Program-made: the position numbers and the translations under genes
In this document: piece by piece, positions 34,530-45,907 of the stretch
How the letters are laid out: each line of letters begins with the position of its first letter
Numbering within the stretch: position 1 is the first letter of the stretch
NCBI GenBank assembly: GCA_030762175.1
Contig: CM060846.1
Location: 310,778,512 to 310,842,511 of the forward strand
Length of the DNA: 64,000 nt
Direction of reading: 5' to 3'
Source: Metallyticus violacea
Lineage: Eukaryota > Arthropoda > Insecta > Mantodea > Metallyticidae
Notes under the pieces: model-generated
The model's database searches: none
The model's input: the letters and a program-made list of their open reading frames with translations, nothing else
What the model was told of the DNA's origin: nothing

Positions 34530-34692
34530 AGAATTAATATGGTTAAAGCTCTCTCTGTATGCCACAATTATCCCTTGATCAAATTCACATACCTGCTGGT
34601 ATAGCTGTCGTATTTTCGTTCCTTTTGAGAAAATGTGGGGTCGTTTTAACATGCCTCTAATGGGCGTTGCAATTTTAATGGCCAGCAGTGTA
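34530..34692 (-). mobile_element. Tc1-like transposon 5' end with terminal repeat and start of transposase
   Basis: On the minus strand the end ACTGCTGGCCATTAAAATTG (34671-34690), next to TA, is the type of terminal inverted repeat familiar from insect Tc1-like elements. About 85 bases inside, a frame reads QVCEFDQGIIVAYRE, resembling the helix-turn-helix start of Tc1-like transposases (usual form VSEFDRGRIVAYR). The similarity then stops abruptly, and neither the catalytic domain nor the other terminal repeat is present. This is a truncated fossil. Confidence 0.7.
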
Positions 34693-36880
34693 CAACATTT
34701 TTGGCCTAAAAATTCTAAATCTTGCAGAAAGAAGATCAAATTTCGGATTATGGGAGTTAATTGCTTCACCATAACTAACCCTCTTATGTATTGTCTTTGC
34801 AAGAATAAGGAACGAAACTAAAATTTTATGAAGTTTATAGAACAGAACTATACCTAAACTTAACTAAACAAAACAAGCAAAGCAAAACAATTATCAACTA
34901 AAATAAAATAAAAAATGATGAAATGCTTTGTGGCCATTGATATGCGGACGCAGAAGTATACAAAAATGAAATTGCGGTTTGCTCTAAAGAAACATGGCGG
35001 CGTTGCATCAGCATAGTTTTCTAACGATACAAATTTGCATAAAGTATAAATAAAAAAGAAATAGTTTTCGTAAATATAATACTAGAAGTTAAAACTGTAC
35101 ATGGTGAAAACTTAGTGGTATTTTTGGAATGTAGGTTACTAAATAATCTGTCAAATTGACTTAAGTAGTATTTGTCACAATGAAAGCACATTGGACGTTT
35201 ATGCTGGAGCTGCAATCATTCTGGGACCGGTAGATGCACTAAATATTGTGAGTGAGCAGCGAAATCACCGAGGGAACTGCACTGTGGCCTCTGGAATTAC
35301 AATGGAGGCCGGGGTATAATGCAAAGCGGGCGAAAGAAAGAAATAAACGTTTTTACGTCCCTAGGTAGCACAATTATCAAGCGGAACCACAAAACGCGCT
35401 CTACATTATGACTGCAACGGCTGAGCTATATCATGAAATATTCTGCTAAAACTGTGTAAAAGCTGATATATTATGGAGATGTAAACTTCCTCTCACACCC
35501 TGCCACTGAAATGCATTTCTTTTTTAACTCACGTATACACCTGAAAACAAGGCTTTAGTTCCTTTATGTCCTTTCTTGTTTATCTGGTTTTTTTCACAAA
35601 AAAGCATAAAAGCAAAAGGAATTTGCAGTCATCTGCCATTTCTAGCACTAAATGTCTCACATTAAACGCTATAAAGGAACATTAAGCGGAGGAAACATTT
35701 TCTGGGCGCAGACTCGCTCTGTTTAGCTTCCCACAGCTTTAGCTACACTTAGACTGAAATGTTATTGTAAGAATATATGTTTATATCTGTAGATAGACAC
35801 ATGAGTCACATCTGCAGTATAAGCGGCTGTCACATCTATAAATCCTCTGTTAAAACGCTAAAGATGACTGCTTTATACGTAAACGTTCCTGGAATAATAC
35901 TTAAGCAGTTTTTACACAAAATATATTATTGAACCATACTGAAGCTGTTAACATTTTGTTATATTGATTAATATAAATGGGATTAGATGTAATATGTTTC
36001 AAATTAAGAAAAATAAAACGTTATACAAGACACTGAAATATTGCCTTGCATATATGCGGTCGCTATGAAACACTTTTGCATACTTATTTGCGTAATAGTA
36101 GTGACTTCTTGTAACAGATTTTTTCTATAATGTTAATCCATCCTCATTACCGCCTCTGAAAGAAGTTTTTGAAAACAATTTTCTCTGTTTGCTGTGCTTT
36201 GTGGTTAATAGACTCATGAGCAGGTGAACGGATTTGAAATTAAATTAGAAACATTAAAACATTTAATTGCGCTAAAAGTAAGAAGTAAGAATTGAAAAAC
36301 ATAAGAATTATAAATAAACATAGTCCTCCCCTCAAACTGCTGTTTACCTTCTACCACCATCTAGATACAAGTGGTAGCGAAAATCGTCTGCATTACACTA
36401 GTATTGGAGCAGTGACAGTTGGAATAGTTTCACAGTCTTCAGCATTGATATACATCACGTTGAATGAAAGGAAGAATATCAAGGTGATGAAGTTAAATGC
36501 CTTATTTACAATAAATAATTATCATGTCTTCTTGTAACATTGAAAGACGTTTTAGTAGATACCGCCTTATGACTCTGGCAAATATGTTTTGTTACGTATG
36601 TTTGTTGTTGTTGGTGTTTGAATTTTACAACATCAATTTAATATTGAAAATCTTAGATTACTATTAATTCGTAACGTTTTCTTTCTAGGTAAACGTATAT
36701 CACAAAACCTTAAGTTGAAAGCATCAATTTTTCATGTTCCTAATATTGCAAAACTTTGTTGCAGAATTGCGGAACTTATTGGTAAAGGAAGCCATTTAGT
36801 GAACATGAATTTACAAGAGAAGGCTCACAATAGCAGTTTCCCATTTCCTATGTTACTTTTATTTTCACCAGTGTTAATGA
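34693..36880. other. Non-coding DNA, possibly including the 5' part of a hAT relic
   Basis: The patch 35210-35440 is richer in G+C and includes GGACCGGTAGATGC and TACGTCCCTAGGTAGC. It may be an unrecognised repeat. The sequence upstream of 36886 could hold earlier hAT domains, but none is legible. Confidence 0.45.
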
Positions 36881-36885
36881 TAATC

Positions 36886-37070
36886 TTTAGTTTTACGTAC
36901 ATTTGCAAACAAACGTTTTCAAGAATGAGCTACTTTAAAAACGAGTATCGCAACATTATAAGTGACAATCACTTGGTTTAACTTTTGATACGGTGCTCGA
37001 CTTTTTCCTAACAAATATTGATGAACTAGTGGAAAACAAATCGTGTCGTAATAAACATAAACCGGATTGA
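36886..37070 (+). mobile_element. hAT transposase C-terminal dimerisation region, relic
   Basis: The end of an 88-codon frame (36715-36981) reads YICKQTFSRMSYFKNEYRN, then IISDNHL. This matches the hAT dimerisation pattern (C-QTFS-M---K---R--L-D-HL). After a frame change the plus strand continues with LTNIDELVENKSCRNKHK, which fits the final part of the GTF2IRD2/ZBED-type hAT group (PDID-LV--K). This section is short and frame-broken, with no BED finger or catalytic segment in view. An intact domesticated gene is unlikely. Confidence 0.72.
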
Positions 37071-38593
37071 AAAACAAATTGTCTATAAGTAAACGTTTCC
37101 ATTGTAATCTTTTATTTTCTTTTCCTAATCCGTCACTGGAACAAAGTAGTAACAGGGAACTTCTGAACACTAAGTAGGAGGTGATTTCGTTCTCTCTTCT
37201 CCTGGCTTCGCTGTGTTGTAGCCACGGCCCGAAACCAGCTGCGGTGGTGGGAGGTTCAGGCTCTACATCTGTGTGGGTTAAGTATTCTTGTGCTACATTT
37301 TCGGAATTTTTCCGCATTCTGAAAGGTCAAATGCCAGGTAACTTTAAGTGTCCTGTTGCTCCTTCGTTCATCTAATTCTCGACAACCTAGGTAGTTGGCA
37401 CGGAACTTTGAGCACTACTTCTTATATTCCCGAAAAGTACTTGATCATAACGGCCCGAAACAGAATATTATCTTATTTTAAAGTCTTGCTGCATCATTGA
37501 AACATATAAGCATTAATAAAATAAATTTTGAACATTGTTATGTATACTGGCGAACTGGAAAATAAAACAAAAACCAATTTATTTGGCATATAATACAATG
37601 ACATAGCTACAAATATAAATAAGACAAAACTATTAGTGCAACACAACCAAATTACACTCTGTTACACTCTGCTCTGTAGCGCGTAGCTTGAAATAAAGAA
37701 TTTATCATTTTGCGTGCGTGCATTCAACATTTTGCATCGCTTTTAATATTTGATTAATTAGTTTAGATAAAGAAAAATATTTTGCGTCTGAAAATTAAAT
37801 TGGTACATGTAGCAAAACAATTATCAACTAAATATCAGGAATAATTTCAACATATGGAATCGCACTAGATTAAATCAGATAATAATTTGAAGTTTTGCAT
37901 TTCATTTTACCCAAATCAAATTATATAGTTCCATTTATAATTATTTTGTTTTAATATATATATATATACATATATATGCGATACAAAAATATACAAAATA
38001 AAAGGTTAATATTTCAAAGAACCCTTCCAACTTCGCAAAACATGAGCTACCCCTGCAATGCCTTTTGGGTGGCGCAGGAACGAATTTTAAATTTTTAATT
38101 GAAATTACAATTTCTTTTACACTTTTAGAATCCTCTCTCAGATTAAATATTTTTGTTACAATATCAAAAGTTATAAGTAATTTTGTTGCTATTTGTGAAA
38201 ACGTTTTAAAAGATAGTTAACTATTTAAACTTTGTATATCACTTAATTCTGTGTTCTGGTGAGATTAGGTGCATAATAAAGTAAACACTTATTAAATAGG
38301 ATATTTTAAATATTAAAACTAGAAATCAAGAGGAAAGTAGCTCTTTATAATTCATAATTGTAAACAGTCACAATTAAGGAAAATAAAGATAATAACTAAA
38401 ATCATTAGTTAAATACTTTTATATCATTGTGTTATAAATAAAATAAAGCGCCATGTTTCACCATTATCGAATAAATTGACATAATTTTTATTTTGTAGAG
38501 AGTCACAGAAATACACAGGCTGCATGTAATATGTATTTTAAACAATTTCCTGGTTGAAATTATTATCCAAATATTTCGACTTTGAGATTCAGG

Positions 38594-38599
<6 letters not shown>
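37071..38599. other. Non-coding DNA
   Basis: A 132-codon minus-strand frame (36919-37317) overlaps the hAT relic in antisense and has no motif of its own. I regard it as chance. A short TA repeat lies near 37955-37978. Confidence 0.6.

Positions 38600-38643
<44 letters not shown>
38600..38643. repeat. 44-base A homopolymer
   Basis: An uninterrupted run of 44 A. It may be the tail of a retroposed sequence on the plus strand, but no family was recognised upstream. Its length in the real genome may differ because of sequencing error. Confidence 0.95.
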
Positions 38644-38644
<1 letters not shown>

Positions 38645-39535
38645 GGTTTATCTTGCCCTAATATGTCACAAGTTTTATAGGATCTATATTTCTTTGCACA
38701 AAAATATCCATGGTAATATTTCCAAATTGTTTGTCATTGGACAAAGAAGGAAATACACAACAGTCGTAATGTTTTGACAAAGCGCCATTTACAAATCATA
38801 AGCAAATAAATCGGCGTAAATACATTGATTGGTGGTGGAAAATTCACATTTTCTACGAAAGTGAAGCCCATGGATTGTTAATGTATGGTGCAGAATAAAG
38901 AATGGCAGAATCATTGAACCGCATTTCATAGATGATTTGTTAAATGGTGTTAAATACGATTTTACCTGAATTTTTAGGAGAGATATTACTTCAGCAAATA
39001 ATGGAATATGTGGTGCTAGCATGGTGGTTTCCCAGCTCATTACGCACATGGAGCTCTAGCGTATTGAAGCGCTTATCGGTAAAATGGTCGCTGAGACTTA
39101 GTTTGCTCGCTCGTCAAATTCTACAACTCCATGGAAATGTGTTGCCTTAAACTCCTGAGAACATGCGAAATTGTATTATTGTTTTTTCCGCATATGATTA
39201 AGGAGCAGTCGAAATGTTAGAAAATGTATTCTAAAATGCATTGTTGTCGCCGAATGCCATTTTGGTCATTTATTGAAATAGTTCTGTAGTTTTTTTACAA
39301 AAATAATGTAAATTATTTGTAACAAACTATTTGCATTTTATTTAAAATTGATCATATAAGAACACTATTTTCTGTTATTTAGTACGTTCAAAGAAATTAC
39401 TTTCCATAAAAGCATTTCTCATAAATACGAATATATAAATATTTTATGTGTGTATTTATTGACTGCAATTGGGCTTACACCCGGTGGTAGTGAAGAATAA
39501 TCAAAATACAAGGATTATTTACAGCAAAATGCTTA
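38644..39535. other. Non-coding DNA
   Basis: Two overlapping opposite-strand frames of 86 and 68 codons near 38789-39150 have no recognisable motif. Confidence 0.6.
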
Positions 39536-39539
39536 AAAA

Positions 39540-39960
39540 GAAACCAGTTAACTTAATTACATACAAGCCTAAAATTAAATCTAATTTAAATACATTTCAA
39601 TAAACGTTTACACCTATTTATATGTCAGTTAAATTAATTAATACGTTTTATATAATTAAAAACATGCCAATCTAGTTAGACATACACAAATTTATTTAAA
39701 TCCGCCAAACAAATTAAATTCATGTCAACTTAATTTTACACATAATAACTTAATTAAATACATTTCACCTAACTAAAAACATGTCAATCTAGTCAAAAGA
39801 ATTAAATATATGTCAACTTAATTTGACATATTTAGCTTAATTATATATATTTATAAAATTATTAGCTTTATCAAATATAATTCGACATACTTAAGCCTAA
39901 ACACTTATCAAATTAACTAATAATACAAACAATTCAATTAAATAAAATAAGACGTTAAAC
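39540..39960. repeat. Degenerate AT-rich tandem repeat
   Basis: AAACATGCCAATCTAGT at about 39660 recurs as AAACATGTCAATCTAGT about 116 bases later. ATGTCAACTTAATTT also occurs twice, at 39722 and 39808. The motif AACTTAATT and close variants are scattered through the block. This looks like an eroded minisatellite of roughly 110 bp units with smaller inner periods. Confidence 0.55.
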
Positions 39961-40129
39961 ATTATTTCAAGTAGCCTGGGAAAGAGTTAAATTTCAATAC
40001 TAAATGCATTCATATTTACTTATAACAACGAAATATTTCTACACATACAATTTTAGATGATATTTAAACTATCCTCAAAGATAGCTGCAGGTCATTTAGA
40101 TTTTATTTACGAAAGAAAAGTTGCCCAGA

Positions 40130-41790
40130 TCCCTTCTCTGTTGCCTACAATTGATTTTAAAACTATGATCGTTCCTATATTGGTTTTTTTAACGTACTTG
40201 TGATATCCTCCCATGCATTTTGTTTTGTATACTTTGTTATAATGACATTACCCATGCTGTTTATTTATCTCTGCTTGTGATTCCCAAACTAATGCTTCAA
40301 CATTTTCGTTCCCATGTTCCTTTTTATCTTTTACGAAATTTGCTGCTCCACGCTGGATGTTTTCTAGGAATTTTTCTTATATATCCTGTATGGACCCCAA
40401 CAAGCTGCTCCATATTCCATTAAGGGCCTAACTATTTTCTTCGTTTGTGAACTGAATTTTCTATTATTCCCATAACAAAGTGTAACCCCCTCGAAATTAC
40501 GTTAGATCCATACAAGTTTAGGACTTAAAGTAAACTCCTAAGAATTTACAGCAATTTTCCTGGGAAATTTTCACTTCGAGTTTATAGTTAAAATTAATTT
40601 CTTCTCGGTTTTACAAAATGCCCTTGCCTTAAAATTAGAACCGTTATTTTTCCATCCTACGTATAACCACCCAATTGAAAATATTATTAAGATTGCTTTG
40701 TAGTTTTCATATCCGAACTGTCGTTAACTTTTCTATAAACAATACAATCGTTGGCAGATCATCGTGCGTTTTTCTGTATATTTAAGCGAAGATATAAATA
40801 ATAAACAACAGTGGCCCAAGAACGCTACCTAGTGGAACTCCTGACGTCATCTTTCTAATGATTGACATTTCCTGACCTATCCTATCTCTCATGGTTCGCT
40901 TTTCTAAAAAAGATTTAATCGAAAGCACAACCTTTTATCTATTTCTAGTCCATTAGAGTTATCTGATAATACGTAATGCGATACTAAATGCAGAGTGTTT
41001 AAAAATAACTTAAAACTGCATCAATCTACCTCTTCAGCTAGGTCCTGAGCTAATTTGGCTATTGCAAGAAACTCCTTCCCCGAAACTGTGTTGACGACGG
41101 TAAACCAGTCTTTTTAATTAAGAATACTGCGAATATATTGACCTAGTAAATGTTCCATAACTTTGCATATCCCTGATGTGAGACTAACAGATGTGTAATT
41201 TTTTTAAATCTTTTTAATATCACCCTTATGGATAGAGACCACGACAGCGGACTTCCAGTCTACCTGTAGGCTAAAATTACTTAGAGATGTGTTGAATAAG
41301 CACATAACGTACGAAATCATAATCTCCCTCCTAGCTTCAAGATTTCCGTTGTAATATTATCAAGACCACGTAACTTCCGATTTTTTTAAAGTTTTTTTTT
41401 TTTTATTGTTTCTCTAACTCTTTAGGCTACTATTTCAAAAGTTAGCCTTTGTCTCTTCCTTCTATGTCAGTGTAAAAACTCCTATGTATACTATTATTGC
41501 TATTTTCATTATTGTCATAATTTTAGTATAATACAGAAATAAAATAATAACTTAATAATTCACAATTTTCTTTGACATTCATTTTTATTCCGTTTTCATC
41601 ACTCCTTGTTATTTTCTCTCCCGCCGCACTTAATTATAAAACATAATTCAATTTTCATTGCCGTCTACTTTTATTATTTGTTTAAGGAAATTTTATTGCG
41701 CTTAATTTTCATGCTCCAGTTCTTTAATCGCAAACCTCCTGCAAATTTCCTCCAGTCCTTAGATAAAGCATAATTTTTTCCCAATAAATA
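40130..41790 (-). mobile_element. LINE reverse-transcriptase relic, Jockey/CR1-like
   Basis: Read on the minus strand from high to low coordinates, the blocks come in family order. First is a linker ending NVKENCELLSYYFISVL. Then come RKLRGLDNITTEILK, WKSAVVVSIHKGDIKK, NYTSVSLTSGICKVMEHLL, KSFLEKRTMRDRI and SGVPLGSVLGPLLFIIYI. The catalytic region is decayed (HDD remains at 40757-40765). C-terminal blocks CKFLGVYF and IVRPLMEYGAACWGPYR follow. Many stops and frameshifts separate these blocks, so the element is dead. The SGVPQGSVLGPLLF and LVRP-LEYG signatures are typical of the Jockey/CR1 group. No endonuclease domain is visible above 41790, so it is probably 5'-truncated. Confidence 0.88.
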
Positions 41791-42250
41791 TATCTGTAGT
41801 GGCTTAACATATGATTTGCTATTGACCTAATCAGAAACCGTTTACATCAAAAGTGTTTATTTTTCAGAGAATTCCCAAAATGCAAAACAAATGCGACATT
41901 TCAAAGTCACCCTTTCACTGCACCCAAAGGAGAGTTGCTCAACTGCTGCGGCATTTGTAAAATCTTCCTTTCAAATATAGGTGAACAATTTTATGCTGTA
42001 TTCTGTTATACAAAATATTCGAAAACATTTTTATTAACTAACCTCCATTTATGTTAAAATCAATACCAGTATAAATGAAATAATTATTTTCAGAATTCAC
42101 TTAAAATACGATTTTCAGCGTATCACTTCTCAAAGAATGTGCAAATATATCGAATGAAAATTGAACTGTTGCAAGCGCTAATTACTATTTTAACAACGTG
42201 ACATAAATGTTGGCATTATACTTTTTCAAGATTTGTTCTCCTGCCAGTTG
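41791..42250. other. Non-coding spacer
   Basis: Nothing recognised between the LINE relic and the SINE B. Confidence 0.6.
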
Positions 42251-42253
42251 TCT

Positions 42254-42525
42254 GTCCTGGTAGCGTATTGGTAACCATACTTGCCCCGTAAACCTAAGAT
42301 CCCGGGTTCAATCCCGGTCAGAGTTTATGGATTTTTCGGGCGTAAAAATCCTAAATATTGCTTATTTCGGAAGGGAAGTAAAGCCGTGGGTTTCTTGTCG
42401 TAGATTTACGGCACGAAAAAGAACCTCAAGCCTGAAAGAAGAGGCCTCTGAGCAAAATTTACCGGCCGTATGAAACGCTGATGACCTGAGATGTTAAAGA
42501 GCATCCGTAAATAAAATAATCAATC
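42254..42525 (+). mobile_element. SINE family B copy, near full length
   Basis: The head GTCCTGGTAGCGTATTGGTA contains the A box. It is followed by CATACTTGCCCCGTAAACC, the B box (GGGTTCAATCCCGG), the core (GGAAGGGAAGTAAAGCCGTG, AAGAGGCCTCTGAGC) and an end GATGTTAAAGAGCATCCG with an A-rich tail. A stretch of about 20 bases (the CCTGAATTGAATGGG part) is missing near the 3' end. The head's CTCGTAA-type anticodon loop in sister copies suggests derivation from tRNA-Thr(CGT). Confidence 0.93.
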
Positions 42526-44069
42526 AAACTTGTCAGCAGAAAACAGCAGAAGACCATGCTCATCACTGAAGTTGATTTAGGTATAAATGAGATGCTAGTG
42601 TGAAAGTTATGCTACAATAATCTTAAAATTAAATACTTGTTGTTTCACTGTGGATTATATTGCAAGGTGTAAAATTTATAATATGAAGGTAATATGTAAC
42701 ATAAAGTCTTGCTTTTTGTGCTTTCCGTTGACTTTACGTTCTTTTCTAACCTGCAGAAGACCGGAAAATAATGTAAATTTGAATTTGTCTTTAGGATGAG
42801 TTTTCATGTTAAAGGTTGGACCAATGTGGGAGACATTGGCAGTGGGAAATTACCATGTAGGATATTTATTGCAAGAAGTACAGACTTTTAAAAATAACCT
42901 GCACGAAATACATATTGAAACTACAGCACTAAGTGGGCAGATACTAATAGAAAATAAATTAAAACTACAGAAAGTGTACAGCTTGCATAAAATAAAATGA
43001 ATGTAAATGTCAATTAAATAATTATTGACAGAAACCAATTCATAAATAAGGCGTTGAAACTGTTAGCAAAATAAAGAGCAATAAATCGATAAAGATAATT
43101 TTTGCAATTAAACGAATGATGATGCATTTTTAAATCTTCTTGACAAAAGTAATGCCTTTTAGTAAAAGTCCCGAAGGGATAGGTATCACATAGTTGATGA
43201 AGGAGCTGGTTCAACACCTATCAACTATACCTTTCTGCAACATAAGCGGAGAGACTCTGTACTATAGCATGCGATTTCTGTTGATCAATTGAACTTAAAA
43301 CACTCTCTAATGGCTCAAGTTAAATTTCGAAGTCAACTTTCACAGCATTCTGCACTTTATCATTTCTTGGCTACAAGAAAAAGTGTGTCAGCTTTAAACA
43401 CGGGTAGAAAAGCAATCTCCAAGTCCAGTGTTCTTCATACAAGATTGACAACGTCAATTTTGCAGACATATATAGCGTTCAGATCAACATGACCTGGCCT
43501 TTTGTGATTACATGTAAAACCATATTCCACAACTTTTAAATGAGTGGAAAATAGCAGAACTTTTAATTAAAGCTCATTCACGTTTGATACTTGAATGTAA
43601 AAGGTTTTATGTTTTTTGTTATTCAAAAGTTTTCGTTATTTTAACTTGGTTTTGGAGATTGTTTCTTTAAGAAATTTAAATATATTTATGTATTTAGAAA
43701 GTGAATAATAATTTAAAGTTGATCAAGCTATGTTAGATAAGTTTTCATTTACACTTGATACTTATATTGTTCTTCATAGTTGAATCATTGCTTTATTACT
43801 GATATTATAATATTTATCATAAGTGATATATTTATTAATCTGCTGTTTACAAAATTAAAATGTAACTCTGGACAATTCATTCATAATATAGCAAAAGTTA
43901 ATAAAAATCATAATATGTTTAAAAAATTGTTTCTCGTTGTTTGCATTTGGACACAGTGTATGACATGAGTGGTACATATACGTCCTTTACAGCTTCCAAA
44001 TAACATGTTCATTTCGTTGTCATTGCTTAATGATTCAATTTAAAACGTATGAGTAGCGCAAGTTTTCCT
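42526..44069. other. AT-rich non-coding DNA
   Basis: No gene recognised. All frames are under 70 codons and overlap on opposite strands. Confidence 0.6.
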
Positions 44070-44080
44070 CAAATTGTAAC

Positions 44081-44369
44081 CTCGTTTGTCAGTCCTGGAT
44101 ATCTAATGCTAACCATACTTGCCTCGTAGACCCAAGATCGCGCGTCGATAGATTTTTTTTCGGTCGTAAAATTACTAAGTATGGCTTCCTTCAGAAAGGA
44201 AGTGAATCCGTGGGTATCGTGGATTAACGAAACGTTAAAGTACCTCATATCCGAAGAAAGAGGCCTCTGAGCAAAATTTATCGGTCATTTCACGTCCTGA
44301 ATTGAATGGGATTCTGATTACCTGAAATGTTAAACAGCGTCCATAAATAAAACAAATAAATAAATAAAA
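44081..44369 (+). mobile_element. SINE family B copy with exact 11-bp target-site duplication
   Basis: CAAATTGTAAC stands at 44070-44080 and at 44370-44380. Between them are the head (GTCCTGGATATCTAATGC, ATACTTGCCTCGTAGACCC), a partly deleted B-box region, the core (GAAAGGAAGTGAATCCGTG, AGAAAGAGGCCTCTGAGC) and an AAATAAAT tail. The body is more diverged than in other copies even though the duplication is intact. Confidence 0.95.
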
Positions 44370-44681
44370 CAAATTGTAACTGGAATTTCTATTTTTGCAT
44401 ATTTTTTACAGTTCTCATTGATTCTTCTCTCCTTGGGAATAGTGCAACCTGTTTCTTTGGTAGAAATATTTCTAGTTCTTCCAAAAATATTCCTATTTTT
44501 GTCCGTTTTCATACATTGCAATTTCAGTCACTGAAAGTGCACAACATACCTATGCACTGTAAGCAGAATCAAGTACATTCTAGATAATAACCAATGTTCA
44601 TTGCTTTGCCTTTCTTTAGCAACCCATATCTTTATACAATATTTTGCTATTTTTCTTGGTATATATTGCTTGAAGGGACAG

Positions 44682-44971
44682 ACCACCATCTAGGTCGTTA
44701 AGGCACGGACTCGAGCAGGAGATCGGGGATTCGATTCCCATCAGGATCGTCCTTCCTGACTTAGGCTTTTTCAAAGTTTTACTCGGTCCTTATAAATGGC
44801 AAATGCCGGGAAGGTACCCTAAACTTAGGCCTGGAATATTTTCTTCCTTAAAAATTTTCTTTCCCAATTTCTCATCTCATTTCGTGTATAATCTGTCTTC
44901 ATCGCCTGTGATACCTCAGCAGTGATTACTGGCGCTAAACGCTTGTTCGTATAAGGTAAAGGAAGAAAATA
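44682..44971 (+). mobile_element. SINE family A copy with 9-bp target-site duplication
   Basis: The head is damaged (ACCACCATCTAGGTCGTTAAG), but the B box GATTCGATTCCCATC is good. The family body and a terminal TACTGGCGCTAAACGC follow, with a longer A-rich tail. AAGGGACAG flanks it at 44673-44681 and 44972-44980. It lies about 310 bases downstream of a SINE B in the same orientation. Confidence 0.9.
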
Positions 44972-44980
44972 AAGGGACAG

Positions 44981-45640
44981 CTCATAAATATAGTCTTGAA
45001 GAACAGAGTACAACACTTATGTGAAAAAGGATTCTTGTAGAGAAGGCAAGGAAATTTGCAAGACAATTGTTTTGCAGGTACAGAAACTGATCGCAAACTT
45101 GTTAAAAAGTTTCAAAAACAGCATCTCTGAATAACAAGATACGTGTGCCAACTGCCGCCTTTTTACGGAAGAAAGTTACATGAAATACAGGATTCCCTAC
45201 ACAGATGTCGACAATGCCTTGCCTCTGAAGGACAGTGTTCACATTCCTTAAAAACATAGAAAATAAAGTATCGTTTTAGGAGTTCAGTAAAAATAAATAT
45301 ACTAGAATAAAATCTAACTTTACGCCCGGCATACTTCCCCAAGCCCGTAGCTCAAATACTCTCCATGTATCTCACCGTCACTTAATGCTCTTTTTTTTTT
45401 CCATGTACCCGTACTCAAACTGAACCGCAACAATATCATTCAAGTAGGATACAAGAAATTTAGTGCCAAGCAGTAGTTAATGCTACGAGAAGCATGCTCA
45501 TTGTTACAATAATATGCAACATATTGGTTGACAATGATCAGGATATTATAATATAAACCAAACTTTTACATAAAATACAACAATAAAATGTCATAAAATT
45601 TTACACAAATACCAATATCGTATGACATTTTTAATGTATT
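44981..45640. other. Non-coding DNA
   Basis: No gene or repeat identified. Confidence 0.6.
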
Positions 45641-45644
45641 TAGT

Positions 45645-45907
45645 TTATTTACGGACGCTTTTTAACATTTCAGATCATCAGCGTCCCATTTAATTCAGGG
45701 CGTGAAACTGTCGGTGAATTTTGCTCATAGGCCTCTTCTTTCACGCCTTTGTTTCTTTTACGTGCTGTGAATCTACGACACGGAACCCACGATTTTTTTT
45801 CTTTTTTTGAAAGAAGCCTTCCTTAGGATTTTTACGCTCAAAATTCATCGTCTCTCGCCGGAATTGAACTCGCGATCTTGGATGGTTACCACTAGGCCGC
45901 CAGGACC
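45645..45907 (-). mobile_element. SINE family B copy
   Basis: On the plus strand TTTATTTACGGACGCTTTTT leads into the core (AGGCCTCTTCTTTCACGCC, CGACACGGAACCCACG). A T-rich expanded patch, GAATTGAACTCGCGATC (B-box complement) and CCACTAGGCCGCCAGGAC (head complement) follow. The poly-T patch in the core and a deletion in the anticodon arm set it apart from its relatives. Confidence 0.9.

Noticed and set aside
36919..37317. 132-codon minus-strand frame
   Set aside because: It runs antisense across the hAT relic and has no motif of its own.
40220..40423. 67-codon plus-strand hydrophobic frame
   Set aside because: It is antisense to the C-terminal region of the minus-strand LINE relic (IVRPLMEYG block).
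42254..42330. Functional tRNA-Thr gene
   Set aside because: Same reasoning: the head is followed by the family B core, mismatches break the stems, and many copies share it.
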